A stretch of 64,000 nucleotides of DNA from Sclerurus mexicanus (lineage: Eukaryota; Chordata; Aves; Passeriformes; Furnariidae). The notes below the pieces were generated by a model. That model made no database searches and was not told the DNA's origin. It was given only the letters and a program-made list of their open reading frames with translations. A program made the translations under genes and the position numbers. Position 1 is the stretch's first letter, and the number at the start of each line of letters is the position of its first letter. This document shows positions 36,488 through 50,058 of the stretch, one piece after another. The stretch is taken from contig VWZF01002195.1 of assembly GCA_013396755.1 (NCBI GenBank), positions 593,191-657,190 of the forward strand, given 5' to 3'.

Positions 36488-39400
36488 AATTGGTGTTGTC
36501 CTGAAGAACTCCCAGAGTCATATGATGCTGTGGTAATCTCAGCATTTATATAAATTAGATTTAGTGACTTCTGTTTTATGGACATCACAATTGCAGAGCA
36601 GAGCTTGAACCTTGAAGCTCAAAAGACAAAATAATCAGAAGGCAAATAAAAATGAACCAGTATTTTTTCCTTTTAAAAATACCAGTATTTTTAAGCTAGT
36701 TGCTTGGTGCTTGGGGCCTTGACTCACAACTTTTGAATGCTCTAAGTTGGCCAAGTGTAATAATCTTTAGAAAATATTTCCGTTCCTAGATGTGCAGCTA
36801 TTCTGGAATGGTGTCTTTGCTGACTTTCCTTAGGTGCATGTTCCGAAAGTTACAGCTTGTTAGGTAAAAGGGCTTGGAACTAATCTAAGTTAGTCTTTTG
36901 CACAGTGCCATGAATTAATTCCATTTTGTGAAGCATTCAGTTCTGGTGGTTATAACACTCTCTGTCTGGAGAATCCATCACGGCCTTTACAGATTTGTTC
37001 CACTAGCTAATTGCCATCTCTGGCATAGACGTGCATCTTAGTTTCAGCCTCTATTTTCTGGTTACCAGGGATTTTGCAATATCTTTGTCAGATACAGCAA
37101 GGAGCTCTGCACTATCAGTCCTTTAATACATTTAACAGATGGAGCTTGAAGCCGTGCATTTATTTCACTGTTGTCAAAATCCTTTTCACTGTGGAAAGCC
37201 AACCTGAACACTGTTTCAGTACCAGCTGGACCAGAGGCTAGTCAGATATAATAACACCTCTGAGATTCGACTCAATGTTCCTTGTTTATGTAGCTCATAA
37301 ACACTTGCCTTTTGCACCCTAGGATCTCCCCATATAGCTTGTTATCCTGTCAGGCATGTGAGGGTTGTCACAGCCCGGGATAGTATTTCCCACCCTTTTA
37401 CTTAGCTTGCTGTATTTGTTCCTGGGTGGATGAACTTGGGGCCTGCTCAAGTCTGTATTGTTTCTCTGTGTCCTGCTTAAGCAGTGATCCAGATCACTCA
37501 GTGCAATGAATCCTCTTCGTTGATCCCAGCAGCCCTTGTCAGATCCTGGTGTCTTTCATCCCGAATGATTTCTCTGCAGTAATTAATAAAAAGCGTGTGT
37601 AATGCAAATGAAGCCTTGAACAGAAAACACCACTGCTTACTAAGGAGTCTTCTTTTGTGGCTACGTGCAGAAAACAGTCATGCAGGCAGATTTTAATTCT
37701 GATTTAATCCGTATGTTTTAAAAGACAGCATGTAGAATCAGTGAAAAGAATAGATCTGTGCTGTTTTTAAATACATCCCATTTCTTTATGTGTCTCATAA
37801 AATTCCACCCTACCAGGATGTAGAAGGCTATATTTAACTACCGGAACAGTCTGTGGCTCCTCTGGTTATTTGTGTGTTTACCCCCTACACACATACTACT
37901 GCTGTTTTCAAACAACCCATTGATATTTACTGATTCAACCACAAGTCTGTGGCTGCTGACAGGACTACAAGGAGCTTCTTTTCCTCTCCGAGACACCCCA
38001 GGCAGGCGGGTGAGCTGGCAGTGTGGCCAAGCTGAGGGGTGTCACGCCCAAGCTGACTTTTGCTGGCGTTTCTCTGCAAGGATAGCCCAAGCATGAACAT
38101 GGGGTGGATGGAGGCTGCACTTCCAGCTGATGTGAGTCCTGGCAACCCCGCAGAAGGGCTTTGCTTTGTGTCCTCTCCTTCTGGTCTAATACACCTTACA
38201 TTAAAATAAATGAAGGTGAAATGAAGCTGTTCCCACAGCTTGGGTGATGCTCATGTCGTTTCTCCTTACCCTTCTCTATTATTATCCCAGTTGTTTCCTC
38301 TAGGAGTGCCTTGAAAAAGGCACTTTTTCCTTTGCTGAAAATCAGCTGGGTTTAGAAAGAGGATCTGTTCTGGGTGTGAATCTCTGTGAGGAAATACAGT
38401 GTCCTGTCTCTCTCTTAACTACAGAGGATATCTTTAATACAGCGTGTCTTTTCAGATGATAATATTGCCCTGCAAATCTTTAGGCAGTCACCCCAAAGAA
38501 GCTGGGCCAGGTCTTTCCAGCACTAACAAATGTCATTAACAAAACAGTGAATTCAGGAGATGTGAATCAAAGTCTGCAAAATGGTTTTTGACATAAACCT
38601 CTGTGTTTACAAGGTTCTGCAACTATTGCTGATTCTGTAAGTCAGAGAATACCATGAAGACCATGTCTGGGTTATGGTAAATGTCTCCTGTTTCTTGCTG
38701 TATCAGCGTTTCATGGTGGGTCTATAACTGTGTTTCCTTGCATCATGACCATCAGACTGGGCTTACTGGCTTTCCCAGGATCCTGTCTTTTTCCTGCATG
38801 GTGATAACACTTTTTCCGCTATGTTATTCGCAGTGAGAAAGAATAGCATTTGAGGTCTGCTTGACTGCAGAAATCATAGTGAAGTCAGGTAGACCCCTGG
38901 GTCCAAGGTTAGTTCACAGACTGAACACTCCCAGTCAATGGGCAGGAATAAGCACCTTCCACACACTTTTTTACTCTCATTCCAAGATAAAAGCCTAAGA
39001 CATCTTCAAAAAACCACCTCAGAAACACCTCTTTCTTTTCACTGACTCAGCCAGAGCATCCCCAGTAGATGCATGAAGTTGGGAGATAAAGTTCCTTGGG
39101 AGAGTCTTTGAGAGATGAAATAGGCCAGTGTGCCCTAGAGGCAAAGAAAGGCAGAGCATTCAGAGAAAGATGAGCTAAATAGGTTAGAGGAGGGCATTTA
39201 AATTATGAATGTAAATGCCATGGTATGTTGGAAACTAAGTCCTTTCTCCACTGCCCCCTCTCCTTCCCTATAGAGAGGAGAGCTTCATTGTACCTTTAGC
39301 AGGGCAGAGGTGAAATTTCCTTTCCAGAACATTTATAGGTAGTTTCATTTTATTCTTAAAACTGCCCAGCTTTATCAAACAGCACTTCTGTATTTATGAT

Positions 39401-39778
39401 TTCCTGGTCATCAACTGCAAATGGACTTCATAATTTATTTTCCTTTTGGGGTTTCTTATTCCTACATACAGCTACCAGATTCCTTTCTGTTGGTCATTCT
39501 TGCTCCCAGGTTTTCCAGTATAAGAGGTGTATTATAACCATGCCTAAATTTGGGGGCTTGGATGACCCCAAAATCTGAGGGATTTCTTATGAAGGTGGGG
39601 TCTGTGGTAAAATATTTTGCTGAAGACACTGTATGCCAAGCTGTAGGTAGCAAGCTGTAATATATGTATCACAAGCTCTACATTTCTGAAAGGAGAGAGA
39701 GCACATGGTGACCTCAGCACAGCAGCACTTGAGAGCCTCACTGCCTGCTGCTGCTCCCTTTTCTAAAGTCTGGTTTTC

Positions 39779-39795
39779 TTTTTTTTTTTTTTTTT
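39779..39795. repeat. poly(T) tract of 17
   Basis: This is a run of T in AMOTL1 intron 3. No retrocopy was recognised next to it. Confidence 0.95.
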
Positions 39796-40374
39796 CTTTT
39801 ACATTGCATTGCAGAAGTGTATGGGGGCCCTACTACAGTAACGTCAACAAAAAAATATGTATTTAATAGAAATGTAGTTGAAATGTTGCAGAGATATCCA
39901 AAACCCAATGTTCCACAGTTTCATACTTTTAAGAAGTATGATTTTTGAGAAGAATGTGTTTGGCTGAAATACTTTAACCTGCTCTAATGCAGAGTAAGAT
40001 CAACATTTAAAATACAGTAAAAGCATTTTGAGAATGTCATTCTTTACTAAGCCCAAAGGAGCTCAGGATAATCCTGATTGCTGTGTTTCGTTGGAGCTTT
40101 ACATGAGAGGTTGGATGGGAACTAATCTGATGTTATAGCACTCCTATTTTTACAAATGTTGATTTGTTAATGTGAGTTGCTGCATTGATTTTATTGCATA
40201 TAAACTCAGAGATTTTGCAGTTGGCTAAGTCAGAACTAAATTGAGACAGATTAAACAAGTAAAAGGAAAGTAAGAAACATGTTAATTATGTTGAACAGCC
40301 ATGCTGCAAAAGGCAAAAAGTCGATTGTACCTGTTCGGTTCGCAAGCTGGAAAACACTTTGGAGAATCTCTCCT

Positions 40375-40399
40375 ATGGCTGTGGCTGTGGCTGTGACTG
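40375..40399. repeat. GGCTGT hexanucleotide repeat
   Basis: Three perfect GGCTGT units and a diverged fourth, in intron 3. Confidence 0.85.
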
Positions 40400-41473
40400 C
40401 TGAGGCTTTGGCGGCTGGCTGCTGCTACAGGATGTAAGTCTTTAGTAGCTCATGAAGTCATTTGCAGTTCAAGAAAATGGAGATCTTTCCTTCCTCTGTA
40501 GTGTAAAACTAGACAGACTAAAGTGATGAGAAAATGTTAAATTGGTGAGAGGTTGAGATTTCCCAAAAGTGCAGTTCAAGAGTTTCTGCAAGGGACTAAA
40601 GGGTGTATAGATGAACAAAGATTGCTCTGCTTCATAATAAAAAAGAAAAATAGGTGTCTCCACTGGTTTAGCTTCAGAGTTTCATTTAATTCTGTTGCTC
40701 TATGCTGTTCCCGTAAAGTGAGGAAACAGTGTTGAACTTTACCTGCAGCAAATGTGTGTCTTTGTAGGGGTGTAACTGTCCAGACAGCCAAGCTTTTTCT
40801 TCCATAAAATCAATCATGTCCTCTTTTTTTGGTAAAGACAAACAAACTTATGCTTAGCTGAATTAATTGCTGTTGTAAAACACATAAGTTCATACTGGCT
40901 CTCAGCAGCGCTGAGGAGCTGCCATGTTCTTGGCTGTGTTAACATTCACTTGTGGAGCATCTTTTACATTGTGAGTGACATCCCACACTTGTGATGTTCT
41001 TTATTCAGATTTTTGAGCAAAAAAAAATTTAAGTCCCATGACAGGTGTGAGATCCCTTGCCATGTTTCACATGCTGGAGCACCAGAAGGAAAGGGGTACT
41101 GGGCATGGTGTGAGAGCCATGCCCATGGTGGGCTGTCCTAAGGACTTGCAGAGCAGCTTGGCGCACAAGGCTCCCTGGGTTTACTGGCTCTCATGGCCTC
41201 AGGTCACCAGGCACTGCCGGGAGACGTGATTTTGGTCTAAGGAAGGTAAAATGGGCCTTCCAGGTCTATGTGACCCCCAGGACATTCTGCTGCAAGGTCT
41301 CAGCAGCAGACAGAAGTGATGAGGCTGGAGAAGCAGTGAATTCCAAAAACAAGTGTGCAGGAACCAGTATGTTAATCCAGCGCTGGAATTTGGGAGCTCT
41401 GGTGCTCCCTTGGGACCATGGCCTTGAAGGGGAATGTTTTCTGCAGCTGCTAGAATTACTAGAGGAAAGAGAT

Positions 41474-42254
41474 ACCATCCAGAGGGACCTGGAGAGGCTT
41501 CAGAGGTGAGCCTGTGCAAACCTCATGAAGTTCAATGAGGCCGAGTGCAAGATGGGGCAACTGCCAGCATTAGTAGACCCAGGAATGAAGGGATTAAGAG
41601 CAGCCCTGCAGAGGACTTGGGGATTTTAAATCAAACAGGAACCAGCATTGTGCACTTGCAGCCTAGAAAGCAAGTTGTATTCTGGCATGACCAGCAAGTG
41701 GAGGGAGGTGACTCTTGCTGTCTACTCTGTTCTCGTGGGAGCACATCTGGAGTACTGCATCCAGATCTGGAGTCCCCAGTGCAAGACTGGATCAGTTGGA
41801 GTGGGTTCAGAGGAGGTCACAAAGATGATCGAGGGCTGGAGCACATCTTCTGTGAAGACAGACTGAGAGTTGGGGTTGTTCAGCCTGGAGGGGAGAAAGT
41901 TCAAGGGAGATCTTACAGCAGTCTTTCAGTACTTAAAGGGGGCTTATAAGAAAGATGGAGAGGGATTTTCTACCAAAGCCTGTAGTGACAGGACAAAGGA
42001 CAGTGGTTTTAAACTGAAAGAGGGTAGATTTAGGTTAGATATAAGGAAGAAATTTTTTATGCTGAGGGTAATGAGGCACTGGAACAGGTTGCCCAGAGAA
42101 GCTGTGGTTCCCCATCATGGGAAGTGTCCAGTGCCAGGTTGGATGGGACTTAGAACAACCTGGTCTAGTGAAAGGTGTCCCAGCCCATAGCAGGGTGTTG
42201 GACTGGACAATTTTGAAAGATCCCTTCCAGCCCAAACCACTTTGTGATTCTGTG
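41474..42254 (+). mobile_element. CR1 LINE 3' fragment
   Basis: It contains GCCTGTGCAAACCTCATGAA, GGAGTACTGCATCCAGATCT, the end of the reverse transcriptase region and the full 3' UTR, finishing at TTGTGATTCTGTGA. It is internally deleted near 41550-41690. Confidence 0.95.
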
Positions 42255-44346
42255 AATTACTGTGTGTTTTGTTGTGAAGTGTCATACAGCACCTCCCTGA
42301 CTTCCTGTCTTTTGGAAAGTTTTATCCACTTTTAGTAGACGTTTAGCTCCTTAGTTATTAGTCTGCACCTCTGCCAGAGAACTGACATGCCTGAGGCTGT
42401 GAGCAAACCCTTCTGGCCCTGGGAACAGCCCAGGGGGAATCGCGCCTGCTCCTGACCTGTCTCCATGGATGTTTGATTTACCAGGAGAAACACAGCTTTA
42501 GGGGATGTCTCTGCCATGCAGATAAAGGCCACCTCAAGTCCAGAATGAGCTCAGCACAGGCTTCCTCAATGCTGGCTGCATGAAGCTTCATTGGGATGTT
42601 TTTCCCAAGGACACTGGTCTGTGCTTCTGGGCAGGTTAGCAGTGCGCATGTGTTCAGTTTTTACTCCATTTCAATACCTTTCATGCCACAGGTGATGCAT
42701 TGGGTAAAGCCAGGTTGGGCACATGGGGCTGTGTGTGTCTAGGGGCCTGCAGAGCCCTATTTGTTTTCACTCTAGTTTGGACAGAAGATAAACTGAATTG
42801 CTGGCTTTCTTTACTATCATGTGGCTTGGTGGGGTTGAGCTTCTTAGAGCAACACTGTTCACTTTTAGAGCAGGAGTTTAAAATTGCCTTCACTTTTCAG
42901 CTTGTTCTGCTGCAGTTAAAGGTAGTGGTGGATTATTGTCAGTAAAACTAGGTCAACACTGAGAGCTTTTGAAAACCCCGTTTTGAGAAGCTGTGTAGGT
43001 GCTGGAGACAGCGGAAACCGTAATTACAATGTATTAATACAGCACAAAATTGTCTGGATCTTTGAAGCCAAGTGGGGTAAATATATCTGTTCAGTACGTC
43101 TTATGCCTTGTGTAGGGTACAGAAATAAAGGTAATGATATCTACAGTGAGCCTAGTAGCTTGTAGTTAAGCTAAAGTACAAGTTGCAGAAGGTGCTTACT
43201 TGCAGAATTCGGGTGGGGTGCAGCAGCCAGCTTATTTTCCAGCCAAACTGAGCTCTGACAGCGATGTCCCACATGGTCTGGATTGAGTCTCTTAAGTGCA
43301 GTGTGGAAATTTCACAGCTTCTGCATCTGGGGTGAGGAGTGGCTCAGCCTGTGCACAATGAGGCCGCTTGGGGCTGCTTGTCCTGATGGAGGCTCTGAGG
43401 CTGCTTTGCAGTGGATGGAGGGATGGAGGTGGATCTGGTGCAGACCAGCTTTGAGCTATGCCCTGCCTAAATTTGCTTCTTTTGAAAAAGTGGTCATCTC
43501 CCTTTTCAAGCTCACAGGGCTGAAATGCAGGACAGAAGGGAGGAACTCCTCTTTCACCTGGCCACCAGCTGCAGGGTTACCCTCACTGCTAAGATATCCT
43601 CTTGGGTCATCGTCCAGCTATTGCAAATTGTGACTCAGGTGGATTAAAGAGCCCCCCTCCATCAGCAAGCCTCACTCACAAGCAGATCCACCACCATCTC
43701 ACTTCTTATTCTTCCCTGACATGAGCCCGGTGAGTGATGGATGTTCTTAGTCAGGGAGTGACACAATGAGGTCTCCCACTGGAAGATGGCTTTCGTGGCT
43801 CACCATGATTGACCAGGGCTGTGCCTCCAGCAGCTCCCCAGCAGCCCTTCCCTTTGCCGCATGCTAAAGCCACTTGGGGACGCTGCTTTGATCACATCAC
43901 TTCCTTTTGCCTCCTAACTCGGCAGATCAGCTGATCTTGCTCTGGGCAGGGAGCGGTGTTCGAAGGGTGAGTAATGCATCCCTTGTGTTTCCTTCAAGGC
44001 TGTCAGCTTACGCTTCTCAGCGATGACGTTTGTGGCAAGGGGAGGCAGCGAGAGGCTGGCTGCTACTGAAGTATTAGCTGTGCACCTAGGCAAAAATGCC
44101 ATTTTTGAGTCAGCGCTTCCTTTCTACATTCATGCCAGATGCGTACATCACTGCCAAGGGCAGGCAATGAGACAATTTACCCAGTCCCTGCTGTGGTTGT
44201 TGGTATTTAGGAGTGACTGAGGACCATAATCATGACCGTACAGTTATAACACTATTAATAAACTGTGCAGTCATTAGGTGAATGCTCCTGTGAGCGTTTC
44301 GAGAGCACACAGCTCTAACGCCTCCCCTGTGTGTGCTTTCCTGCAG

Positions 44347-44626
44347 CCGACAATGCCAGCCACCCTTTCCGCCGCCACCGCCAGCCCAGCAGCACAGCCC
44401 CATGTCCTCGCAGGCCACCGCTGGCCCTCTGCTCCCAGGCTCCTTGCCCCCGCTGCCGGCCCCTGCTGCCGCCCAGACACCGACGCTGCCGGGCCAGCAG
44501 CTGACGCCCGACGCCTTCGCCATTGTGGAGCGGGCACAGCAGATGGTAGAGATGCTCTCCGAGGAGAACCACGTGCTGCGTCAGGAGCTGGAGGGGTACT
44601 ATGAGAAGGCAGACAAGCTGCAGAAG
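44347..44626 (+). CDS. AMOTL1: AMOTL1 coding exon 4: Pro-rich linker and start of coiled coil
   Basis: The acceptor is CTTTCCTGCAG and the donor AAG|GTATGT. The first base completes a Ser codon from exon 3, giving ...YGIS then SRQCQPPFPPPPPAQQHSPM. After an Ala/Pro/Leu-rich linker the exon encodes PDAFAIVERAQQMVEML and then EENHVLRQELEGYYEKADKL, the start of the conserved AMOT coiled-coil domain that mediates motin oligomerisation and membrane association. The exon ends on a complete codon (phase 0). Human AMOTL1 has FPSTMQQHSPM where this bird has FPPPPPAQQHSPM, so the short proline run looks lineage-specific (human sequence from memory). Open frames on the opposite strand here are composition shadows of this GC-rich exon. 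Confidence 0.96.
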
Positions 44627-47600
44627 GTATGTGGAGAGGTGGGGATGGGGCCTGGGCAAGACAACCATCTTGATGTCCTTTGGGTCCGCCAGGCTGCTCT
44701 TCATAGTTGTATCACTGAGTGGGGATGCACCAGTGGCCATCTCTAACCCTTGCCTCTCCATCATGGTCTCCCAAAAGTGTCATCCTGTGTCTTGTGGGCT
44801 CCCCTGACTTAAGGGCAAAGAGGGCGGCGCATCAGACACCTCTCAACTGAGTATTTTTCCCTTCCATCCTTCCATGCTGGTCTCACTGGAGTTTCTCTGG
44901 AAGTCTCCTCTGGGCAGAGTCTGCTCCTCGTGCAGCTGGGTCCTGCAGAGTCTGCACAGGTATTAGAGCTGCAGGAGAGGACCATTTGAAGAGCACATCC
45001 ACACCTGTCCCAAGCAGTCCTGTCCACTGCAATAAGCTTGTGTGGTCCTCCATGCTCTTTGGAAGCATAACAGCCATTGATGGGGTTGCCTGTTATTTGG
45101 AAATGCATTAACTTGGTTGTCTTAGAGGCTTGCACTGACTGCTCTGTGGATCTCTAAGAACTGATGTTAGACATCCATCTTTGAACATGCTGATTTTAAA
45201 AGCACTGCCCCCTTACCTGAAAGAGCCATTTGGTAAAGATTTTGCTCAAAACACCCTTAATAGAGATCCTGCACCCTCTTTTCTGTATGCATGCAGGTTT
45301 TCTCAGTGGAGAAGGTCAATGTCTTGAGCACTGCCTGCAGTGAGAAGATGGAGTCAAATCAAACAAAGTTGATGTTGCTTAAAACTGAGACTGACTGAAG
45401 GCAAAGCAGAGATGCTCCCCAGACCTGCTGACCTTGGGTCCCAAGGGCTCAGGCCAAATAACTTATTTAGGATCCTACACTGCTATTTTATTTCTGTCTT
45501 CTCACTGCTTATACACAAATAAGCTTAGATGCCTTAGGTCTTTTCTCTCTGAATTTAGTAGTCTAAATAGGAGCTCAGGTTTTTTCTGTGTTGTGCAGAT
45601 CAGGGTGTTCTTGGAGACACCCTTCACATGAGAAGAGGCAGTTCTGAGAGACCATGTCCCAGCCTCAGGTTGGAGAAAAATCTATAACAATCTGGTCAAA
45701 CAGGTTAGAAAAAAGACCATTTGTTTTGTAGCTGCTGTCTTTTCTACCTTCTCCTCTGCAACAAGGTGAGTTGAGTTTATTCACAGAATTTCCTAAACTT
45801 AGTTGAAAAACCTTTGCAGCAAGATTAACTATCTGTGAAGACATCTGCAAAGACTAATGCTGACTTCCCTGTAGCCTTTGCGGGCAAAAAGAAATATTCC
45901 AGCTATTAATTTTTCAAAAGCTGCGTTGTTCAGTGAAAGGTATTTGAGTGCAATGCCCTATAAATATTCCAATTTTCTTTTTCACTCTTGGAAATGGCTC
46001 TCTCTTTATCTTGGATGCTCTGCAAGTCGATTGCATCAGAAACTAACAGAAAGGTATTCAAGCACGGGCTGAAGTCTCACTTCAGTCAACAGAGTGTGGA
46101 CTTGAGTCCCATTGACTCTGGGGGAATGTAAGTGGAGTATTAAAGTGAAACACATACTCAAGTGCATTCTTTCTTCAGGAAACCAAATCCATGGTATCTC
46201 TCCCATGCTGCTTTTTTCTGTGTTTGGACACAGGACAGGGCAGGCCCTCTTCTGTTCCCACAGTTTCAGCTGAACATCACTTCTGAAAATGTGATTGAGT
46301 TAAATTGCATACTCTGGGTGTGAAAACTCTTCCCTCTTGTTAGAAGTGAAAGGCATCAGGAGGAGTACTTCTTGTTTGTCTACTTTGATTCTAGGTAGGA
46401 CCACCCTCCCATCACTTTTATTCATTATAGAAAAGGAGAAGAAATTAGAGAAAATTGGCTTGAGTTATAGGGCTCCCTGGGCCATTTGCATGAGCAGATC
46501 AGCCCTGAGGGTTGTCGTATTCTCAGTCATGTGTGAACAGACTTTTTTGCAGAGAGGTACAAGGTGGTGATTAATCCTTGTGCTGTTTGATGAGGTGCCT
46601 GATTTTCTTACCTAAAAAGAGTTGGAAGAGGAGTAGTGCACATTTAATTTTGAACTTTTTTTTTCCCCCCCCAAACCCAAAGCATTATTTTTCCTCTTCT
46701 GAGCAGTGTTACCTTGCTGAAGTTTAATTGCCAGGCTGGGCTGGCTCTTTCCCATGCCATGTGTGTGGGTTGTTTGAGTGGGTCACCTCCAGGAGCTACC
46801 AGGCAGAGAAGAGTCTGAACTGTTTTTTCTCCTCCATAAAAGAAGGAAATCCCAGAGCTGTTGAGAAATGCTGACACCATTTGTGGCTGTTGTTCTGCTC
46901 TCCTTTAATTTTGTTCAGTGCTGATGGAGGTTCTTTCTTTTCCTACAGCAAGCTTTTGCCTCCAGGGCTGCAGGAGGCTTGTGTGGTGATGTGTTTTAGG
47001 AAATAACAGCATACAGAGGGCCAAGCAGAGCCCTTGTGGTAACCAGCAGTGTTGGCTGGAATGCTGGGCTGTGGAAACCCACTGCTGTGCTGGGAAATAT
47101 GTTTTGCTGTGGTAGGAGCTCTCTGGAGCAGGCATCTTTTCCTGCACATAGTGGCTCACCTTGGAGAGGGGAGACATGGGAAGTGGCAGGTGTCAGGGCA
47201 CCCCACTGAGCATGGTGTCTGGTTGGGATTGTGTAGTTAATGATTCAGGAAAGTGCTTTGATTCTGGAAAATTCACATGAGATAGATTTTTGATTGTAGG
47301 TCACAGTCATAGACTAGAATAGACTATTTCAATTGGAAGGAACCTACAATGGTCATCTGGTCTGACTGTCTGACCGACTCATGACAAACCAAGTTAAAGC
47401 ATGTTGTTAAGGGCATTGCTCAAATGCCTTGTAAACTCTGAGAGGCTCAGGGCATGGATTGCCTCTCTAGGAAACCTGTTCCAGGGTTTGTCTGCCATCT
47501 CAGTAAAGAAATGTTTCCTCATGTCCAGTCTGAACCTCCCCACTTGTTTCAGGTTTTGTGCTCATAATTGAGCTGAAGGCAGAAATTGGGGAAGGTAACG

Positions 47601-48871
47601 AGGTTTCCCCATCATTGCTGTGCCAGAATTTCCTTAGTGTGTGGTTTGGAGGTGCCACCTGCCCATGGGCTGTGTCTAGACAGAGTGGCCCCAGCATCTT
47701 GGGAAGTGCAGGTCCAGGCTGCTGAAGCCTGGCTGCAGGTTCCTACACAGACAGCAGGGTGACAGCTGCAGTATCCCTGGCAAATCACACCTAAAGCTTA
47801 ATGAAAGGCACCTAACTCCACAGCAAGTGGAGGTGAGCTTGCACCCTGACTTCAAAAATCACGAATCTGCCCTACCCATGATTCAAGAGGCCAAAAAAGC
47901 GCCTGATTTAGAAAGGTATGTGGGAGGCTATATATATCTTGTGGTTTTCCAGCCTGTGCACATTATCAAGCTTTTCTCCACAAACACGAATACAGGGTCA
48001 GGCATGCAGGAGCAGACTCCCACATCAGTGTTGATCATTCCCGCAGCAAAGATTTTACCAAAGCTGTACCACTTAACAGGACATTATCTTATTAAAAAAG
48101 TAGTTGAATGGATTGAGCTGGGCAGCAAAACTCTGCCCAGGACTGTTCTCCTGTCAGTCTTTTCGGCTCAGGGCTTAAGAAGCAAGTTCACTGCTAAGGG
48201 CTTCCTCTGCACTATGCCAGATTTAAAGGAGGTGAAGTTAAGAAGATTGAAAAACCAAAATAATTGGTTTGGTCTGTTACAGAGAGTTTCTTCTTATATA
48301 CAGCAGTCTTCAGTCAAGGATGGAAAGGTATGAACCACAATAGTTTAAAACTGACGTGAGGTCACAGCTGAGCCTAACATACTTCTGGTGGCATGCGAGC
48401 TTAGAGATATGTTTTGGATCAGAGACCTGGCAGAATAATAAATGTTGCCTCCTACAACCCTTTCTAGGAGAGAATAAAGCCTACACAAATATACTATTTC
48501 TGTTGTTTCTCCTCTTGGATGGCATTAAAGCAGCCACTTCGATCGTAGAGCAAAGGCAACCAAGCAGTTCCATCAAGTCCAGCCCACCTCAAGCTTTTTT
48601 GGGAGCTGCCAATGGGGTGTCGTGAGGCATTGTGGCATAGTGAGCTGCCCTACAGGGTATTTGCAGGGGTCCCCACTGCAGGAGCCTCCGGCATTGTTGA
48701 GGCTTCACACCATCCTCTTCCAGGAACATGGGTCATTGTAGAATTAGTGCCTGGTGTGACACTTGGCATGAGCGTCGCTCTTACCGCTGTGTCTCATCAA
48801 TACATGCTGGACAAATGCTGGGGCAGGACACATTCCTATGGGGCTTTAACAGGAACTCTCTCTCCTTTCAG
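44627..48871 (+). other. AMOTL1: AMOTL1 intron 4 (phase 0)
   Basis: A GT..AG intron of 4.2 kb with a degraded CR1. It also has an unusually long open frame from about 47683 to 48333 with no recognised similarity. Confidence 0.9.
47301..47555 (-). mobile_element. degraded CR1 3' fragment
   Basis: The left edge TCACAGTCATAGACTAGAAT is followed by AATTGGAAGGAACCTACAAT and GCCTCTCTAGGAAACCTGTT. It is diverged but collinear with other minus-strand CR1 copies. Confidence 0.82.
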
Positions 48872-49016
48872 TTTGAAATAGAGATTCAAAGGATTTCAGA
48901 AGCTTATGAGGGCTTGGTCAAGACCACCACTAAGAGGGAGTCTCTGGACAAAGCGATGAGAAACAAACTTGAAGGAGAAATTAGGAGACTTCACGACTTC
49001 AACAGGGATCTCCGTG
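48872..49016 (+). CDS. AMOTL1: AMOTL1 coding exon 5: coiled coil
   Basis: The acceptor TCTCCTTTCAG is preceded by a strong pyrimidine tract and the donor is CCGTG|GTATGT. The exon has 48 codons plus one base. It starts FEIEIQRISEAYEGLVKTTT and continues with KRESLDKAMRNKLEGEIRR and LHDFNRDLR, nearly identical to human AMOTL1 and close to the equivalent part of AMOT. The heptad-like spacing of Leu, Ile and Ala with many charged residues fits a parallel coiled coil. It joins exon 4 in phase 0 and exon 6 in phase 1, where the split codon becomes Glu. Confidence 0.96.
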
Positions 49017-50058
49017 GTATGTTACAGTTGCTTGTGTGTTTTTTTCCTCTGGTTGACATGTGTTTCTCTTACAAGCTCCACAGCAGCAGACTTTAGAAGA
49101 GTGGCTTCACGCACTATTTAGATAGATGTCATGAGAAATAAGGCCCTGCCCACTGCCATAAGGCAAAACTGCTGTTACTCCGCTGCTGGCAAAAAACCCC
49201 AGCAAAGTATGAGAGTCAGCTCCTTATAGTGCCTTTGTGTTCAGCACTTGCAATGATGGATTTGACAGCAAGGCCACCAGTCAGAGTATCTTGTCCAGAT
49301 CTGAAGAGCTGAAGAGCAAATTGCACTGTAGGGCAGTGCTGCGCTACCCATAAATCTCCAGATTACGTGCCTTCACAGACCAGCAGTGAGCATCAAAGGC
49401 CCAGTTGAGGGTGTAACCTTTTGAAAAAGGAAGTGGAGTATATATTGGATAACTCTTGCCCATCCATGTTCCTGATGGGGGTACTTTGGTATCTACTCGT
49501 GCAGTGAGATGCCTTCTGCAAGCTGACTTACACTTTTTGCAATGGTGTAAGGTGGGTCACATGGTCTTTTTGGAGGAGGGAGGTATCTGAAGGCACGATC
49601 TTCCCTGGAAGCTTCCCAGGAAACTGTCCCTGACAGCAGCAAACTGCTCCTTTTCTATGGCACCCTGAAGGATTGATGTCACTTGGCCAGGGGCTGCCTT
49701 CCCCCTGGAGGCACCAAGGGCAGTTCTTCACTGCAGGAAAGTACCCATCCCCCTGCAAAGCTGGGTAATTCAGATTGCAGTTGCCTCGTGCATTTTGAAC
49801 AGTGTGAGAGATGAACTGCCTGGGCACATCAGCTATGAATGGCAGAGGCTTTTCCCCCAGTTTCTGTAAATCTGAACAGCACAGCTTCATGAAAGAGGTC
49901 AAAGGCCTCATCTTTTATGTATGTGTCAGCCTCCATTTTAATGTCCTCCTTCAGAGAGTCTATTTATACTGCTCTGCTGGCATGCATCTTATTTTCTTGG
50001 TTGGCCTACAATTTTATATACATATATTTATACTTAAAGTATTTCCTGTTTTTTGCAG
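49017..50058 (+). other. AMOTL1: AMOTL1 intron 5 (phase 1)
   Basis: A GT..AG intron of 1.0 kb, the shortest in view. Nothing notable. Confidence 0.92.

Larger units (their letters stand above)
33260..44346 (+). other. AMOTL1: AMOTL1 intron 3 (phase 2), the largest in view
   Basis: A GT..AG intron of 11.1 kb. It contains one CR1, a perfect inverted repeat at 36459, a poly(T) tract, a GGCTGT repeat and an octamer ATGCAAAT at 37602-37609. No gene within the intron was recognised. Confidence 0.9.

Noticed and set aside
37602..37609. Octamer ATGCAAAT in intron 3
   Set aside because: It is noted as a sequence match only. A single 8-mer is not evidence of an enhancer.
44230..44764. Minus-strand open frames of up to 149 codons
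   Set aside because: They are shadows of GC-rich AMOTL1 exon 4, which is supported on the + strand by homology and splice phase.
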